Shown one piece after another: positions 1 to 8,737 of a DNA stretch of 64,000 nucleotides. The stretch's first letter is position 1. Every line of letters begins with the position of its first letter. The translations under genes and the position numbers were made by a program. The notes under the pieces are model-generated. The model was not told where the DNA came from. It saw only the letters and a program-made list of their open reading frames with translations, and searched no databases. Origin of the DNA: Nonomuraea gerenzanensis (GTDB taxonomy: Bacteria > Actinomycetota > Actinomycetes > Streptosporangiales > Streptosporangiaceae); the NCBI RefSeq assembly GCF_020215645.1, contig NZ_CP084058.1, positions 8,556,001-8,620,000 on the forward strand. Reading direction: 5' to 3'.

Positions 1-814
1 GGGTGGGGGTGGGCTTGCCCAGGTCGTAGTCCTGGAGGTAGCGGTAGCCGTCCTTGTTGATCAGCCAGCCGCCCTCCGCCCTGGCCGCCTCGGTGATGAG
101 GATGCCGGTGAACGGCAGGCCGGTGGGGTGGTACTGGACGAACTCCATGTCCTTCAGCGGCGCGCCCTCGCGGTAGGCCAGGGCCATGCCGTCGCCGGTC
201 TTGATGGCGGCGTTGGTGGTGAAGGGGAAGACCTTGCCGCAGCCGCCGGTGGCCAGGATGACGGTCCTGGCCGGGATGGTCTCGATGCGGCCGGTCCTGA
301 TCTCCACGGCCACGACGCCGTGGACGCGCCCGTCGTCCACGACGAGCTTGGTGACGAACCACTCGTCGTACCTGATGATGTCCTGATATTTCAGAGTGGT
401 CTGGAAGAGCGTGTGCAGCAGGTGGAAGCCGGTCTTGTCGGCCGCGTACCAGGTGCGCATCTTCTTCATGCCGCCGAACGGCCGCACCGCCACCCGGCCG
501 TCGCTCTCCCTGCTCCACGGGCAGCCCCAGTGTTCGAGCTGGATCAGCTCTCTGGGCGCCTCGGCCACGAACGCCTCCACGGCGTCCTGGTCGCAGAGCC
601 AGTCGCCGCCGGAGATCGTGTCGTAGCAGTGCTCATCGAGCGTGTCGCCGATGCCGATCACCGCGGCGGCGCCGCCCTCGGCGGAGACGGTGTGGCTGCG
701 CATCGGATAGACCTTCGACACGACCGCCACCTTCAGCGAAGGATCCGTCTCGGCGACCGCGACGGCCGCGCGCAGCCCGGCCCCGCCTCCCCCGACGATG
801 AGCACATCGATCAT
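1..814 (-). CDS. Fumarate reductase/succinate dehydrogenase flavoprotein subunit (C-terminus off window)
   Basis: Catalytic FAD subunit that interconverts succinate and fumarate at the membrane. The N-terminus has the dinucleotide-binding motif [11 protein letters not shown]. It is followed by [16 protein letters not shown], the segment holding the histidine to which FAD is covalently bound in this family, and by the substrate segment QYHPTGLP near residue 245. About 271 residues are visible, so a little under half of the usual 580-650 is present. The rest lies beyond base 1. The start ATG is 5 bases after the stop of the small upstream gene and its Shine-Dalgarno (GGGAAG) lies inside that gene's end, so the two are translationally coupled. 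The iron-sulfur and cytochrome subunits presumably follow outside the window. Fumarate reductase and succinate dehydrogenase cannot be told apart here. Confidence 0.93.
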   Translation of the reverse strand, partial: MIDVLIVGGGGAGLRAAVAVAETDPSLKVAVVSKVYPMRSHTVSAEGGAAAVIGIGDTLDEHCYDTISGGDWLCDQDAVEAFVAEAPRELIQLEHWGCPWSRESDGRVAVRPFGGMKKMRTWYAADKTGFHLLHTLFQTTLKYQDIIRYDEWFVTKLVVDDGRVHGVVAVEIRTGRIETIPARTVILATGGCGKVFPFTTNAAIKTGDGMALAYREGAPLKDMEFVQYHPTGLPFTGILITEAARAEGGWLINKDGYRYLQDYDLGKPTPT

Positions 815-819
815 TGACG

Positions 820-1053
820 TCACTTCCCGTGGTCTGGCTGTATCGGGTCCTTCACCCGCTTGCCGTCGTGGCGGATGGCCGACAGGTGGATGCTGCCGTC
901 GTGGTACTCGTGCCGGATGCGGCGGCAGCCGCAGTCGAAGAGCTGGTCGCGGATGACCAGGCCGTAGCCGTCGTCGTCGACGAGGCGATCACCTCCGGAC
1001 TTCTTCCCGCAGGGGGCCGTCTCGGGGTCGAAGGGAATCTTCGTGCCTGTCAT
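820..1053 (-). CDS. Small conserved-looking protein coupled to the flavoprotein gene
   Basis: A 77-residue protein of unknown function. It has no membrane segment or signal peptide. It carries Cys15 and a D-C-G-C motif (Cys41, Cys43), followed by His48, His51 and His56, a pattern compatible with metal binding (inference only). GGGAG lies 8 bases before the ATG, and the stop is 5 bases before the flavoprotein start, so this is a real translated gene in a respiratory operon. It sits 42 bases downstream of ctaD on the same strand. It is not one of the known SdhB, SdhC or SdhD subunits. An assembly or accessory role with the flavoprotein is plausible but unproven. Confidence 0.75.
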   Translation of the reverse strand: MTGTKIPFDPETAPCGKKSGGDRLVDDDGYGLVIRDQLFDCGCRRIRHEYHDGSIHLSAIRHDGKRVKDPIQPDHGK

Positions 1054-1095
1054 CGCCGATCTCCCTAGATAGGCGAAACATCATGGGATGAGGGG

Positions 1096-2805
1096 TCAGC
1101 CGGGCGGGTCCTGGCGCGGCGGCACCTCGGGAGCGCCCTCCTGCTCCTGCTCCGGTTCCGGCTTCTCGCCGGGCTCCTCGTGCGGGTAGTGCAGGTCGAA
1201 GGCCGGCCGCTCGGAGCGGATGGGCGGCATGCGGGTGAAGTTGTGGCGCGGCGGCGGGCAGCTCGTCGCCCACTCCAGGGAGTTGCCGTAGCCCCACGGG
1301 TCGTCGAGCGTGACCTTGGGCGCGTACCTGGCGGTCTTCCAGACGTTGTAGAGGAACGGCAGCGTCGAGGCGCCCAGCAGGAACGCGCCGACGGAGGAGA
1401 CCTGGTTGAGCGCGGTGAAGCCGTCGGCCACGCCGTAGTCGGCGTAGCGCCTGGGCATGCCGAGCTGCCCGAGCGCGTGCTGCACCCAGAAGGTGGCGTG
1501 GAAGCCGATGAACAACGTCCAGAAGTGCAGCTTGCCGAGGCGGTCGTCGAGCATGCGGCCCGTCATCTTCGGCCACCAGAAGTAGAAGCCGGAGAACATG
1601 GCGAACACGACGGTGCCGAAGACCACGTAGTGGAAGTGCGCGACGACGAAGTAGGTGTCGCTGATGTGGAAGTCGAGCGGCGGCGAGGCCAGGATGATCC
1701 CGGTCAGCCCGCCCAGCAGGAACGTGATGAGGAAGCCGACCGCGAACAGCATCGGCGTCTCCAAGCTCAGATGGCCCCGCCACATCGTGCCGATCCAGTT
1801 GAAGAACTTCACCCCGGTCGGCACCGCGATGAGGAACGTCATGAACGAGAAGAACGGCAGCAGCACCTGGCCGGTCGGGAACATGTGGTGCGCCCACACC
1901 GTCATCGACAGCCCGGCGATCGCGATCGTGGCCCCGACCAGGCTCATGTAGCCGAAGATCGGCTTGCGGCTGAAGACCGGGATGACCTCGGTGATGATCC
2001 CGAAGAAGGGCAGCGCGATGATGTACACCTCGGGATGGCCGAAGAACCAGAACAGGTGCTGCCAGAGCAGCGGCCCGCCGTTCTCGGCCACGAAGACCTG
2101 CGTGCCGAGCTTGCGGTCCGCCTCCAGCACCAGCAGCGCCGCGGCCAGCACGGGGAACGCCATCAGCACGAGCATGCTGGTCAGCAGCACGTTCCAGGTG
2201 AACAGCGGCAACCGGAACATGGTCATGCCCGGCGCCCGCATGCCGATGATCGTGGTGATGAAGTTGACCGCGCCGAGGATCGTCCCGAGCCCCGAGAGCG
2301 CGAGCCCCATGATCCACAGGTCGCCGCCGATCTGCGGCGAGTAGGTCGCCGACGACAGCGGCGTGTAGGCGAACCAGCCGAAGTCCGCGGCCCCGCCCGG
2401 CGTGAAGAACCCGGCGACCACCATCAGCCCGCCGAACAGGAACAGCCAGTACGCCACCGCGTTCAGCCGCGGGAAGGCCACGTCGGGCGCGCCGATCTGC
2501 AGCGGCATCACCACGTTCGCGAACCCGGCGAACAGCGGGGTGGCGAACATCAGCAGCATCAGCGTGCCGTGGATGGTGAAGAGCTGGTTGTACTGCTGCT
2601 GGCTGACGATCTGCATCCCGGGCGCGGCCAGCTCGGCCCGTATGAACATGGCCATGACGCCCGCGACGAGGAAGAACCCGAACGAGGTGATCAGGTAGAG
2701 GTACCCGATGACCTTGTGGTCGGTCGTCGACAACCAGGCGGCGATGACGGTCCCGGTACGACGGCGCCTGACCTGCTCGATCGAGCTCTCGCGGACGGTC
2801 GTCAC
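1096..2805 (-). CDS. ctaD: Cytochrome c oxidase subunit I
   Basis: Haem-copper oxygen reductase subunit I, the proton-pumping catalytic core of the aa3-type terminal oxidase in the cytoplasmic membrane. It has about 12 hydrophobic segments. Expected ligand motifs are present: the haem a His in [20 protein letters not shown] with the His-Tyr pair for CuB, WAHHMF with the two further CuB histidines, and VVAHFHYVV for the haem a and a3 histidines. The start is taken as GTG at 2805 because GGAGGGAG lies 6 bases upstream. An in-frame ATG at 2961 would add 52 polar residues with no family match. The last 30 or so residues are a Glu/Pro-rich tail. Subunits II, III and IV are not adjacent, so this looks like a stand-alone ctaD leading into the flavoprotein operon. 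Confidence 0.96.
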   Translation of the reverse strand: MTTVRESSIEQVRRRRTGTVIAAWLSTTDHKVIGYLYLITSFGFFLVAGVMAMFIRAELAAPGMQIVSQQQYNQLFTIHGTLMLLMFATPLFAGFANVVMPLQIGAPDVAFPRLNAVAYWLFLFGGLMVVAGFFTPGGAADFGWFAYTPLSSATYSPQIGGDLWIMGLALSGLGTILGAVNFITTIIGMRAPGMTMFRLPLFTWNVLLTSMLVLMAFPVLAAALLVLEADRKLGTQVFVAENGGPLLWQHLFWFFGHPEVYIIALPFFGIITEVIPVFSRKPIFGYMSLVGATIAIAGLSMTVWAHHMFPTGQVLLPFFSFMTFLIAVPTGVKFFNWIGTMWRGHLSLETPMLFAVGFLITFLLGGLTGIILASPPLDFHISDTYFVVAHFHYVVFGTVVFAMFSGFYFWWPKMTGRMLDDRLGKLHFWTLFIGFHATFWVQHALGQLGMPRRYADYGVADGFTALNQVSSVGAFLLGASTLPFLYNVWKTARYAPKVTLDDPWGYGNSLEWATSCPPPRHNFTRMPPIRSERPAFDLHYPHEEPGEKPEPEQEQEGAPEVPPRQDPPG

Positions 2806-3003
2806 GGCTGCTCCCTCCGACGCGGAGTTGTGCCTGCCCCGATCTACCCATTCCACGCCAACGATCGCCGCTCGGCTAGGCGTTCTTTGTGATTGGCCCC
2901 CGAAACCTTTGGCCGCGGCGGCGTCCATATTCCGGATACTTACCGGCCTACCTGGTGACATCTTCTATCCTTCGTAGGCCACACAGAATCGGAGGAGATG
3001 CTC

Positions 3004-4209
3004 GTGACCGCCCAGCGTGACTACGCCGACCTCGTTCAGCGAGGGCTCTCGCTCGACCTCACCCGGGGCAAGCCGTCGCCGCGCCAGCTCGACCTCTCCG
3101 ACGATCTGCTGAAACTGCCCACGACGTACCGGGCGGCCGACGGCACCGACGGCCGCAACTACGGCAACCTCCAGGGCCTGGCCGAGCTGCGCGAGCTGTT
3201 CGCGCCGCTGGTGCAGGTGCCGGCCGAGCAGCTCGTCGTCGGGGGCAACTCCAGCCTGGCGATGATGCACGACACCGTGGTGCACGCGCTGCTCAGCCCC
3301 GTGCCGGGCGCCGCGCGCCGGTGGGTCGAGGAGCCGGAGATCACGTTCCTGTGCCCGGTGCCCGGCTACGACCGGCACTTCACCATCTGCGAGCGGTTCG
3401 GGATCAAGATGGTGCCCGTGCCGATGAACGCGCAGGGCCCCGACATGGACGTCGTCGAGCGCCTGGTCGCCGCGGACGCGAGCGTCAAGGGCATGTGGTG
3501 CGTGCCGAAGTACAGCAACCCGTCCGGCATCACCTACAGCGACGAGACCGTGCGCAGGCTGGCCGCCATGCCGACGGCCGCGCCCGACTTCCGGATCTTC
3601 TGGGACAACGCGTACGCGGTGCACCACCTCACCGACACCCCCGACGAGCTGGCCGACCTGCTCGCGCTGGCGGCCGAGGCCGGCAACGCCGACCGGGTGT
3701 TCGTCTACGCCTCGACCTCGAAGGTGACGCTGGCCGGCTCCGGCGTCTCGTTCTTCGGCGGCTCTCCGGCGAACGTGAAGTGGTTCCTGCACAACACCTC
3801 GAAGCAGTCCATCGGCCCCGACAAGATCAACCAGCTCCGTCACGTGGAGTTCCTGCGCGACGGCGCCGGCGTGGCCGCGCACATGCGGCGGCACGCCGAG
3901 CTGATCGGGCCCAAGTTCGAGCTGGTCGACAAGGTGCTGACCGAGCGGCTCGGCGACCTGGCCACCTGGACCAGCCCGAGGGGCGGCTACTTCATCAGCC
4001 TGGAGGTGCCGCACGCCGCCGAGGTGGTGGCCAAGGCCAAGGCCGCCGGCATCGCGCTGACGCCGGCCGGCGCCACGCACCCGTACGGCGAGGACCCCGA
4101 CGACCGCACGATCAGGATCGCGCCCACCTACCCGGACCTGGAGGAGCTGGAGCAGGCCATCAACGGCCTGGCCGTCTGCGTCCGCCTGGTGGCGGAAGAG
4201 CACGCCTGA
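3004..4209 (+). CDS. PLP-dependent aminotransferase, aspartate aminotransferase subgroup
   Basis: Fold-type I transaminase of about 401 residues, probably using aspartate/2-oxoglutarate or a related pair. Landmarks are LTRGKPSP near the N-terminus, VGGNSSLAMMHD, WDNAYAVHHL (cofactor Asp and Tyr), YASTSKVTLAGSG with the Schiff-base lysine, and RIAPTYP with the substrate-carboxylate arginine. It resembles the actinobacterial aspartate aminotransferase group (PF12897) more than classical AspC. GTG at 3004 is preferred because GGAGGAG ends 6 bases before it. The ATG at 2998 directly abuts that Shine-Dalgarno. The gene is divergent from ctaD across about 200 bases. Confidence 0.88.
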   Translation: MTAQRDYADLVQRGLSLDLTRGKPSPRQLDLSDDLLKLPTTYRAADGTDGRNYGNLQGLAELRELFAPLVQVPAEQLVVGGNSSLAMMHDTVVHALLSPVPGAARRWVEEPEITFLCPVPGYDRHFTICERFGIKMVPVPMNAQGPDMDVVERLVAADASVKGMWCVPKYSNPSGITYSDETVRRLAAMPTAAPDFRIFWDNAYAVHHLTDTPDELADLLALAAEAGNADRVFVYASTSKVTLAGSGVSFFGGSPANVKWFLHNTSKQSIGPDKINQLRHVEFLRDGAGVAAHMRRHAELIGPKFELVDKVLTERLGDLATWTSPRGGYFISLEVPHAAEVVAKAKAAGIALTPAGATHPYGEDPDDRTIRIAPTYPDLEELEQAINGLAVCVRLVAEEHA

Positions 4210-4239
4210 CCCGGATCGGGCACGCGGCCTCCGCCCTGT

Positions 4240-4821
4240 TCAGGGGCGGGGGCCGCCGCCGTTCCTGAAGCCGAAGATGTACTCGCGCGTCTCGCTCGGG
4301 TGGAAGGAGACGTCCACGCCCGGCTCGAAGACGACGTTGTCGCGCGCGCAGTAGTACAGACCCTCCCACACCGCCAGGGCCTTCTCCCTGGCGGGGGCCT
4401 CCAGCGCGTCGCGCTTGCGGGCGCCGTGCGCGCCGAGCACGTTCAGCAGGCCGAACCCCCAGAACAGGCCCGTCAGGCAGAACGGCGCCAGCAGCACCTC
4501 ACCCCAGTTCGGGTCCTGCCCCATCGCGATCACCAGCGACACGACGAGATGCACCAGGGCCGCGACCAGCAGCAGCACGTACCCCTGGTTCCTGGCCCAC
4601 GGGGTGTAGTGGCGGCTGGGGAAGGACAGCCAGACCGCGAGCTGCGTGCGGCTCATGACGTGCTTGGAGGCGCCCAGCGCCGCCTGCGTGGGCAGGTCCG
4701 CGACCTCGCGCGTGCCCGGTAACCTGACCCGCCCGATCTTGTACGTGGTGCCGGCGGCCACCGCTCCCGGAACCGCGACAACCTGGTCAGCCTCCGTACA
4801 CACCGGGCACCCGACTTTCAC
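4240..4821 (-). CDS. Membrane protein with N-terminal Cys-x-x-Cys knuckle
   Basis: A 193-residue protein that I do not recognise. It starts with MKVGCPVC, half of a possible zinc ribbon. It then has a basic/polar stretch and two hydrophobic helices (about residues 83-100 and 110-130). The C-terminal cytoplasmic part contains YYCARDNVVFEPG and ends in FGFRNGGGPRP. Such architecture is common among actinobacterial proteins of unknown role. The GTG start has no good Shine-Dalgarno. The gene lies convergent to the aminotransferase and divergent from the FAD oxidase gene. Confidence 0.7.
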   Translation of the reverse strand: MKVGCPVCTEADQVVAVPGAVAAGTTYKIGRVRLPGTREVADLPTQAALGASKHVMSRTQLAVWLSFPSRHYTPWARNQGYVLLLVAALVHLVVSLVIAMGQDPNWGEVLLAPFCLTGLFWGFGLLNVLGAHGARKRDALEAPAREKALAVWEGLYYCARDNVVFEPGVDVSFHPSETREYIFGFRNGGGPRP

Positions 4822-4860
4822 CCGGGCAGTCTGGCCTTAAGGAACGCACTGCGCAAACCA

Positions 4861-4873
4861 TAGGGTGCATAGT
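4861..4873 (+). promoter_or_regulatory. Putative -10 element for leaderless FAD oxidase mRNA
   Basis: TAGGGT at 4861-4866 followed by 7 bases and GTG. There is no Shine-Dalgarno nearby. The pattern recurs at many starts in this window. No clear -35 is seen. Confidence 0.45.
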
Positions 4874-6235
4874 GTGAGACCGATTGATGCCCTGGTGGAC
4901 TCTCTGTCCGAAGCCCGCGTCCTGACCGACCCCGATGTGATCGACTCCTACGCCCGCGACCGCACGTTCCTGGAGCCCGGCAAGCCGCTCGGCGTCGTGC
5001 TCGCCACCTCCCGCGACGACGTGGTGACCACCATGAAGTGGGCCACCGAGCACCGGGTGCCGGTGGTGCCCCGCGGCGGCGGCACCGGCCTGGCCGGCGC
5101 GTCGGTGGCCGGCGACGGCTCGCTCATCCTGTCGCTGGCCCGGATGACCGCGATCAGGGAGCTCTCCCCCGCCGACGAGATCGCCGTCGTCGAGCCCGGC
5201 GTCATCACCGCCGACCTGGACAAGGCCGCCAGGCGGCACGGGCTGATGTACGCGCCGGACCCGTCCTCGTACGAGATCTCCACCATCGGCGGGAACCTGG
5301 CCACCAACGCCGGCGGGCTGCGCTGTGTGAAGTACGGCGTGACCAGGGACTCGGCGCTCGGCCTCGAGGTCGTGCTGGCCGACGGCCGGGTGCTGAACAC
5401 CGGGCGGCGCACGATGAAGGGCGTCACCGGCTACGACCTGACCGGGCTGTTCGTCGGCTCGGAAGGCACGCTGGGCGTCATCACCGCCGCCACCGTCCGG
5501 CTGCGGCGCGCGCCGGCGGCGCCGCCCGCGACGTTCGCGGCCGACTTCTCCTCGCTTCGGGACGCGGGCGCGGCCGTGTCGGCGATCATGGCGGCCGGCT
5601 GCCAGCCGTCGCTGATGGAGCTGCTCGACCGGGCCACGCTGGCGGCCATCGACGAGTGGCGCAACATCGGTCTCGAACCCACCACGCAGGCCATGCTCAT
5701 CGGCCAGTCCGACGCCCCCGACAGCCAGGCGGCGGTGGAGCGCATGGAGCGCATCTGCACGGAGAACGGCGCCTCCTTCGTCGCCGTCTCGTCGAGCCCG
5801 CAGGAGGCCGACGAGCTGATCGGGCTGCGCCGGCTGGCGTACGGGGCCAAGGAGCGGCAGGGCGCCTGCCTGGTCGAGGACGTGTGCGTGCCGCGCTCGG
5901 CGCTGGCCGAGATGATCGGCCGGATCGAGGCGGTGGCGGCCAGGCACGACGTGCGGATCGCCACCGTCGCGCACGCGGGCGACGGCAACCTGCACCCGGT
6001 CTTCATCTTCGAGCACGGCACCGTGGAGCCGCCGCCCGAGGTGTGGGCCGCGGCGGACGAGGTGTTCAAGCACGCACTGGACCTCGGCGGCACGCTGACC
6101 GGGGAGCACGGCGTGGGGCTGCTGAAGCGGCGCTGGCTGGAGCTGGAGTCCGGGCCGGTGGCGGGTGAGCTGCAGCGCGGGATCAAGGCCGTGTTCGACC
6201 CCCTCAACCTGCTCAACCCGGGCAAGGCGATCTGA
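4874..6235 (+). CDS. FAD-binding oxidase, GlcD/D-lactate dehydrogenase family
   Basis: Flavoprotein that oxidises a 2-hydroxy acid such as glycolate or D-lactate. The N-terminal FAD_binding_4 domain carries VPRGGGTGLAGAS, PDPSSYEISTIGGNLATNAGG and the GYDLTGLFVGSEGTLGV segment. The C-terminal half has the FAD-oxidase C domain with HAGDGNLHP (metal/substrate histidines) and the terminal LTGEHGVGLLKR and NPGKAI. Length (about 453) is typical for GlcD. No GlcE or GlcF neighbour is present. TAGGGT at 4861-4866 lies 7 bases before the GTG at 4874, suggesting a leaderless start there. The alternative GTG at 4865 overlaps that hexamer and would add three residues. Confidence 0.88.
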   Translation: MRPIDALVDSLSEARVLTDPDVIDSYARDRTFLEPGKPLGVVLATSRDDVVTTMKWATEHRVPVVPRGGGTGLAGASVAGDGSLILSLARMTAIRELSPADEIAVVEPGVITADLDKAARRHGLMYAPDPSSYEISTIGGNLATNAGGLRCVKYGVTRDSALGLEVVLADGRVLNTGRRTMKGVTGYDLTGLFVGSEGTLGVITAATVRLRRAPAAPPATFAADFSSLRDAGAAVSAIMAAGCQPSLMELLDRATLAAIDEWRNIGLEPTTQAMLIGQSDAPDSQAAVERMERICTENGASFVAVSSSPQEADELIGLRRLAYGAKERQGACLVEDVCVPRSALAEMIGRIEAVAARHDVRIATVAHAGDGNLHPVFIFEHGTVEPPPEVWAAADEVFKHALDLGGTLTGEHGVGLLKRRWLELESGPVAGELQRGIKAVFDPLNLLNPGKAI

Positions 6236-6406
6236 TCACCCCGCCTTCACCAAGCCGTGACCTTGGGCGTCGAGGCGTACACGACCTGCGACGGGAGCCT
6301 GACTTTCTTCGTCAAAAGGTGAAACTTCTGACAGGTCCGGCAGACGTCCCAAGGGTCACGCTGGTAGCGTTTTGCCTCATCTATTGGGTTGTGATGGGGG
6401 TCCGAC
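6236..6406. other. Intergenic region upstream of the kinase gene
   Basis: 171 bases between the FAD oxidase and the Ser/Thr kinase. It is less GC-rich than its surroundings. TAGCGT at 6365-6370 could be a -10, but no good -35 precedes it. A weak 5-base inverted repeat (CCAAG...CTTGG) lies near 6250. Nothing else is recognisable. Confidence 0.4.
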
Positions 6407-8665
6407 GTGAATCAGTTCCAGCCGTTGGCGGCGGACGATCCGCGGCGGCTGGGGGCGTATGACATCGTCGCCCGGCTCGGCGAGGGCGGCCAGGGCATCG
6501 TTTATCTCGGCAAGAGCGACTCGGGGGAACAAGTCGCGGTCAAGCTGCTGCACCAGGCCCTGGTGGCGGACGCCGACGCCAGGACGCGCTTCCTGCGCGA
6601 GGTCGCGGTCGCCCAGCGCGTCGCCCGGTTCTGCACCGCTCCGGTGCTCCACGCGGACCTCGACGGGAGCAAGCCGTACATCGTCAGCGAGTACGTGCCC
6701 GGGCCCTCCCTGCGCGAGCTGGTCATCAACGAGGGCCCCCGGCGGGGCGCGGCCCTGGAGCGGCTGGCCATCAGCACGGCCACCGCCCTCGCGGCCATCC
6801 ACCGGGCCGGGATCCTGCACCGCGACTTCAAACCCGCCAACGTGCTGATGGGCCCCGAAGGCCCCGTCGTGATCGACTTCGGCATCGCCAGGGCACTGGA
6901 CTCGCCCGGCGCGACGGCCACCGGCATGGCCATGGGCACGCCGTCGTACCTGGCGCCGGAGCAGCTCAGCGGGGCGCAGGTGTCGGAGGCGGCCGACGTG
7001 TTCGCCTGGGGCGTCACGATGGTGTTCGCCGCGACAGGGAAGCCCGCCTTCGGGTCCGACTCGATTCCCGTGGTGATGAACCGGATCCTGAACGAGGAGC
7101 CGGAGCTGGGGAAGATGGAGGGGCTGCTGGGCGATCTGGTGGCCGCCTGCCTGTCCAAGGATCCGGCGCAGCGGCCCAGTGCGGATGAGCTGATCGTGCA
7201 CCTCACGGGGCAGCCCGCACCCAAGGCGGCCATCGAGCCGGTGACGGGCGGCCAGCGCACCACTTCCGGTGCTGCTGCTTCGGCCGGGGCTGCGGCCGGT
7301 CCTGACCATTACCCGGGCCCCTGGCATCAGCCGACCGGGCCTCAGCAGCTTCCCGTGCCACAGACGGGCGACTACGGGCAGGCGGCGGCAGCGGCGGCCC
7401 AGAGCGGTCCCGCAGGCAGCGCCCCTCACGCTGGTCCGGGCCAGGGCGGGTCGTCGGGTTCCGCTCAGGCCGGCGCTCCGGGTAACGGGCCTCAGGTCGG
7501 CACGCCGCAGGGCGGCCCCGCAGGCAACGGTCCTCAGGCAGGCAGGCCCCAGGGCGGCCCCATGGGCAACGCCCCTCATGGCCCTGGCCAAGGCGGGGCA
7601 CCGCAGGGCGGCCCTCAGCCCGGGATGCCCGGCATGCACGGCGGGCAGCAGGCCGCTGCGTCCGGCATGCTGCCCCACGGCCCCGGCCAGCCCTTCCAGG
7701 CGGGCGCCCACAGCGGCCCCGCAGGTCCGGGCGGACCCGGAAGGCCGAACAGCCCGGCAGGTCGCGGTGGGGCCAACGGCCCGGCCGGGGCAGCCGGGAC
7801 GCGGCCCGGCAACGGCGCTCCGGCCAAGCAGCGCCGCACCCTCACCCTCGCCCTGTCAGGCGCCGCAGCAGCAGCCCTGCTGGTGGTGATCGGCGCCGTG
7901 GTCGTCCAGGCCAACAGCAAGGAGACCCCGGTCGTCGCCGTGGGCAACTCCTCCAACGAGACCGACGGCGGCTCGGGCGCCGGTCAGCCCGGTGAAGGCC
8001 CGACCGAGCAGATCCAGACCGAGCAGCCCCCGCCCGTGACAGTCCCCACGGACAGCGCGGCACCGGTGCCCACGCTGGACATCGAGCCGGAAGAGACCAA
8101 GAAGACCAAGAAGCCGACCAAGGAGCCCATCGCCCAGGTGCCCAACCCGGTCACCGAGGCTCCCCGGCCCCAGACGACCACGACCACGAAGCGCCCCGAG
8201 CCCACGCCCACCCCGACCAAAACGAAGAAGACCACGCTGATCGAGCCGGAGGTGGAGCCGACTGAGCAGCCGACCTCGGGCCCCACGACCACCGTGCGGG
8301 CGAAGGGTGAGGCGGACAAGCCGGCCACGTCGCTGAAGCCGAACACGTACAAGCCGACGGCGGTGTGCGGCGCCGGCTACAAGATCATCAACTCGCGCGC
8401 GCTGGGCAGCAACGCCACCGTCTATCTGCTGTACAACAGCAGCGCGGGCAAGAACTGCGTGGTCACCATGTCCAAACTGATCCACCCGGGCAAGATGAGG
8501 ATGAGTGCGACTCTCCAGGTCAAGGGCGGTTCCACCGGCAACAACTCGGGTGCGTTCACCGCGTACGCCGGCCCGGTCCGCCTGCCCGCCGCCAAGAAGT
8601 GCGTGATCTGGGGCGGCTCGTGGAGCTCTTACAGCTGGAAGTCCGGCTGGAGCCACTGCACCTGA
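6407..8665 (+). CDS. Receptor-type Ser/Thr protein kinase with extracellular C-terminal domain
   Basis: Hanks-type kinase, 752 residues. The kinase domain (about 15-265) has the glycine loop GEGGQGIVYLG, catalytic Lys46, HRDFKPAN with Asp140 and DFG at 157-159, so it should be active. Residues 275-475 are a Gly/Pro/Gln-rich linker with many imperfect PQGGP-like repeats. One membrane helix follows (about 478-502), then a Thr/Pro/Lys-rich stalk. A compact C-terminal domain of about 100 residues has four cysteines (near 655, 685, 735 and 751), probably outside the cell and disulfide-bonded. No PASTA repeats are present. The GTG start has GGGGG six bases upstream. The gene is monocistronic and closed by the terminator at 8681-8710. 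Its ligand is unknown. Confidence 0.92.
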   Translation: MNQFQPLAADDPRRLGAYDIVARLGEGGQGIVYLGKSDSGEQVAVKLLHQALVADADARTRFLREVAVAQRVARFCTAPVLHADLDGSKPYIVSEYVPGPSLRELVINEGPRRGAALERLAISTATALAAIHRAGILHRDFKPANVLMGPEGPVVIDFGIARALDSPGATATGMAMGTPSYLAPEQLSGAQVSEAADVFAWGVTMVFAATGKPAFGSDSIPVVMNRILNEEPELGKMEGLLGDLVAACLSKDPAQRPSADELIVHLTGQPAPKAAIEPVTGGQRTTSGAAASAGAAAGPDHYPGPWHQPTGPQQLPVPQTGDYGQAAAAAAQSGPAGSAPHAGPGQGGSSGSAQAGAPGNGPQVGTPQGGPAGNGPQAGRPQGGPMGNAPHGPGQGGAPQGGPQPGMPGMHGGQQAAASGMLPHGPGQPFQAGAHSGPAGPGGPGRPNSPAGRGGANGPAGAAGTRPGNGAPAKQRRTLTLALSGAAAAALLVVIGAVVVQANSKETPVVAVGNSSNETDGGSGAGQPGEGPTEQIQTEQPPPVTVPTDSAAPVPTLDIEPEETKKTKKPTKEPIAQVPNPVTEAPRPQTTTTTKRPEPTPTPTKTKKTTLIEPEVEPTEQPTSGPTTTVRAKGEADKPATSLKPNTYKPTAVCGAGYKIINSRALGSNATVYLLYNSSAGKNCVVTMSKLIHPGKMRMSATLQVKGGSTGNNSGAFTAYAGPVRLPAAKKCVIWGGSWSSYSWKSGWSHCT

Positions 8666-8680
8666 TCCACAACACCCACA

Positions 8681-8710
8681 GAGCCGCCACCCCCCACAGG
8701 GTGGCGGCTC
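8681..8710 (+). terminator. Hairpin terminator after the kinase gene
   Basis: A perfect 12-base stem, GAGCCGCCACCC and its complement, with a 6-base loop (CCCACA). It starts 16 bases after the kinase stop codon. It lacks a long T tract, as is usual in high-GC actinomycetes. It separates the kinase from the carboxylase operon. Confidence 0.8.
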
Positions 8711-8725
8711 GTTCCATGCCTGAGC

Positions 8726-8737
8726 TAGCGTGCAGGC
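8726..8737 (+). promoter_or_regulatory. Putative -10 of the Atu-like carboxylase operon
   Basis: TAGCGT at 8726-8731, then 6 bases, then the ATG at 8738, with no Shine-Dalgarno. This fits a leaderless transcript starting at the first codon of the four-gene operon. Confidence 0.55.

Noticed and set aside
1180..2892. 570-codon open frame opposite ctaD
   Set aside because: Low-complexity Arg/Glu/His/Gln composition typical of the antisense shadow of a GC-rich gene; ctaD on the other strand is certain.
2806..2961. 52-residue N-terminal extension of cytochrome oxidase subunit I
   Set aside because: No Shine-Dalgarno, polar sequence without family match; a strong site precedes GTG 2805.
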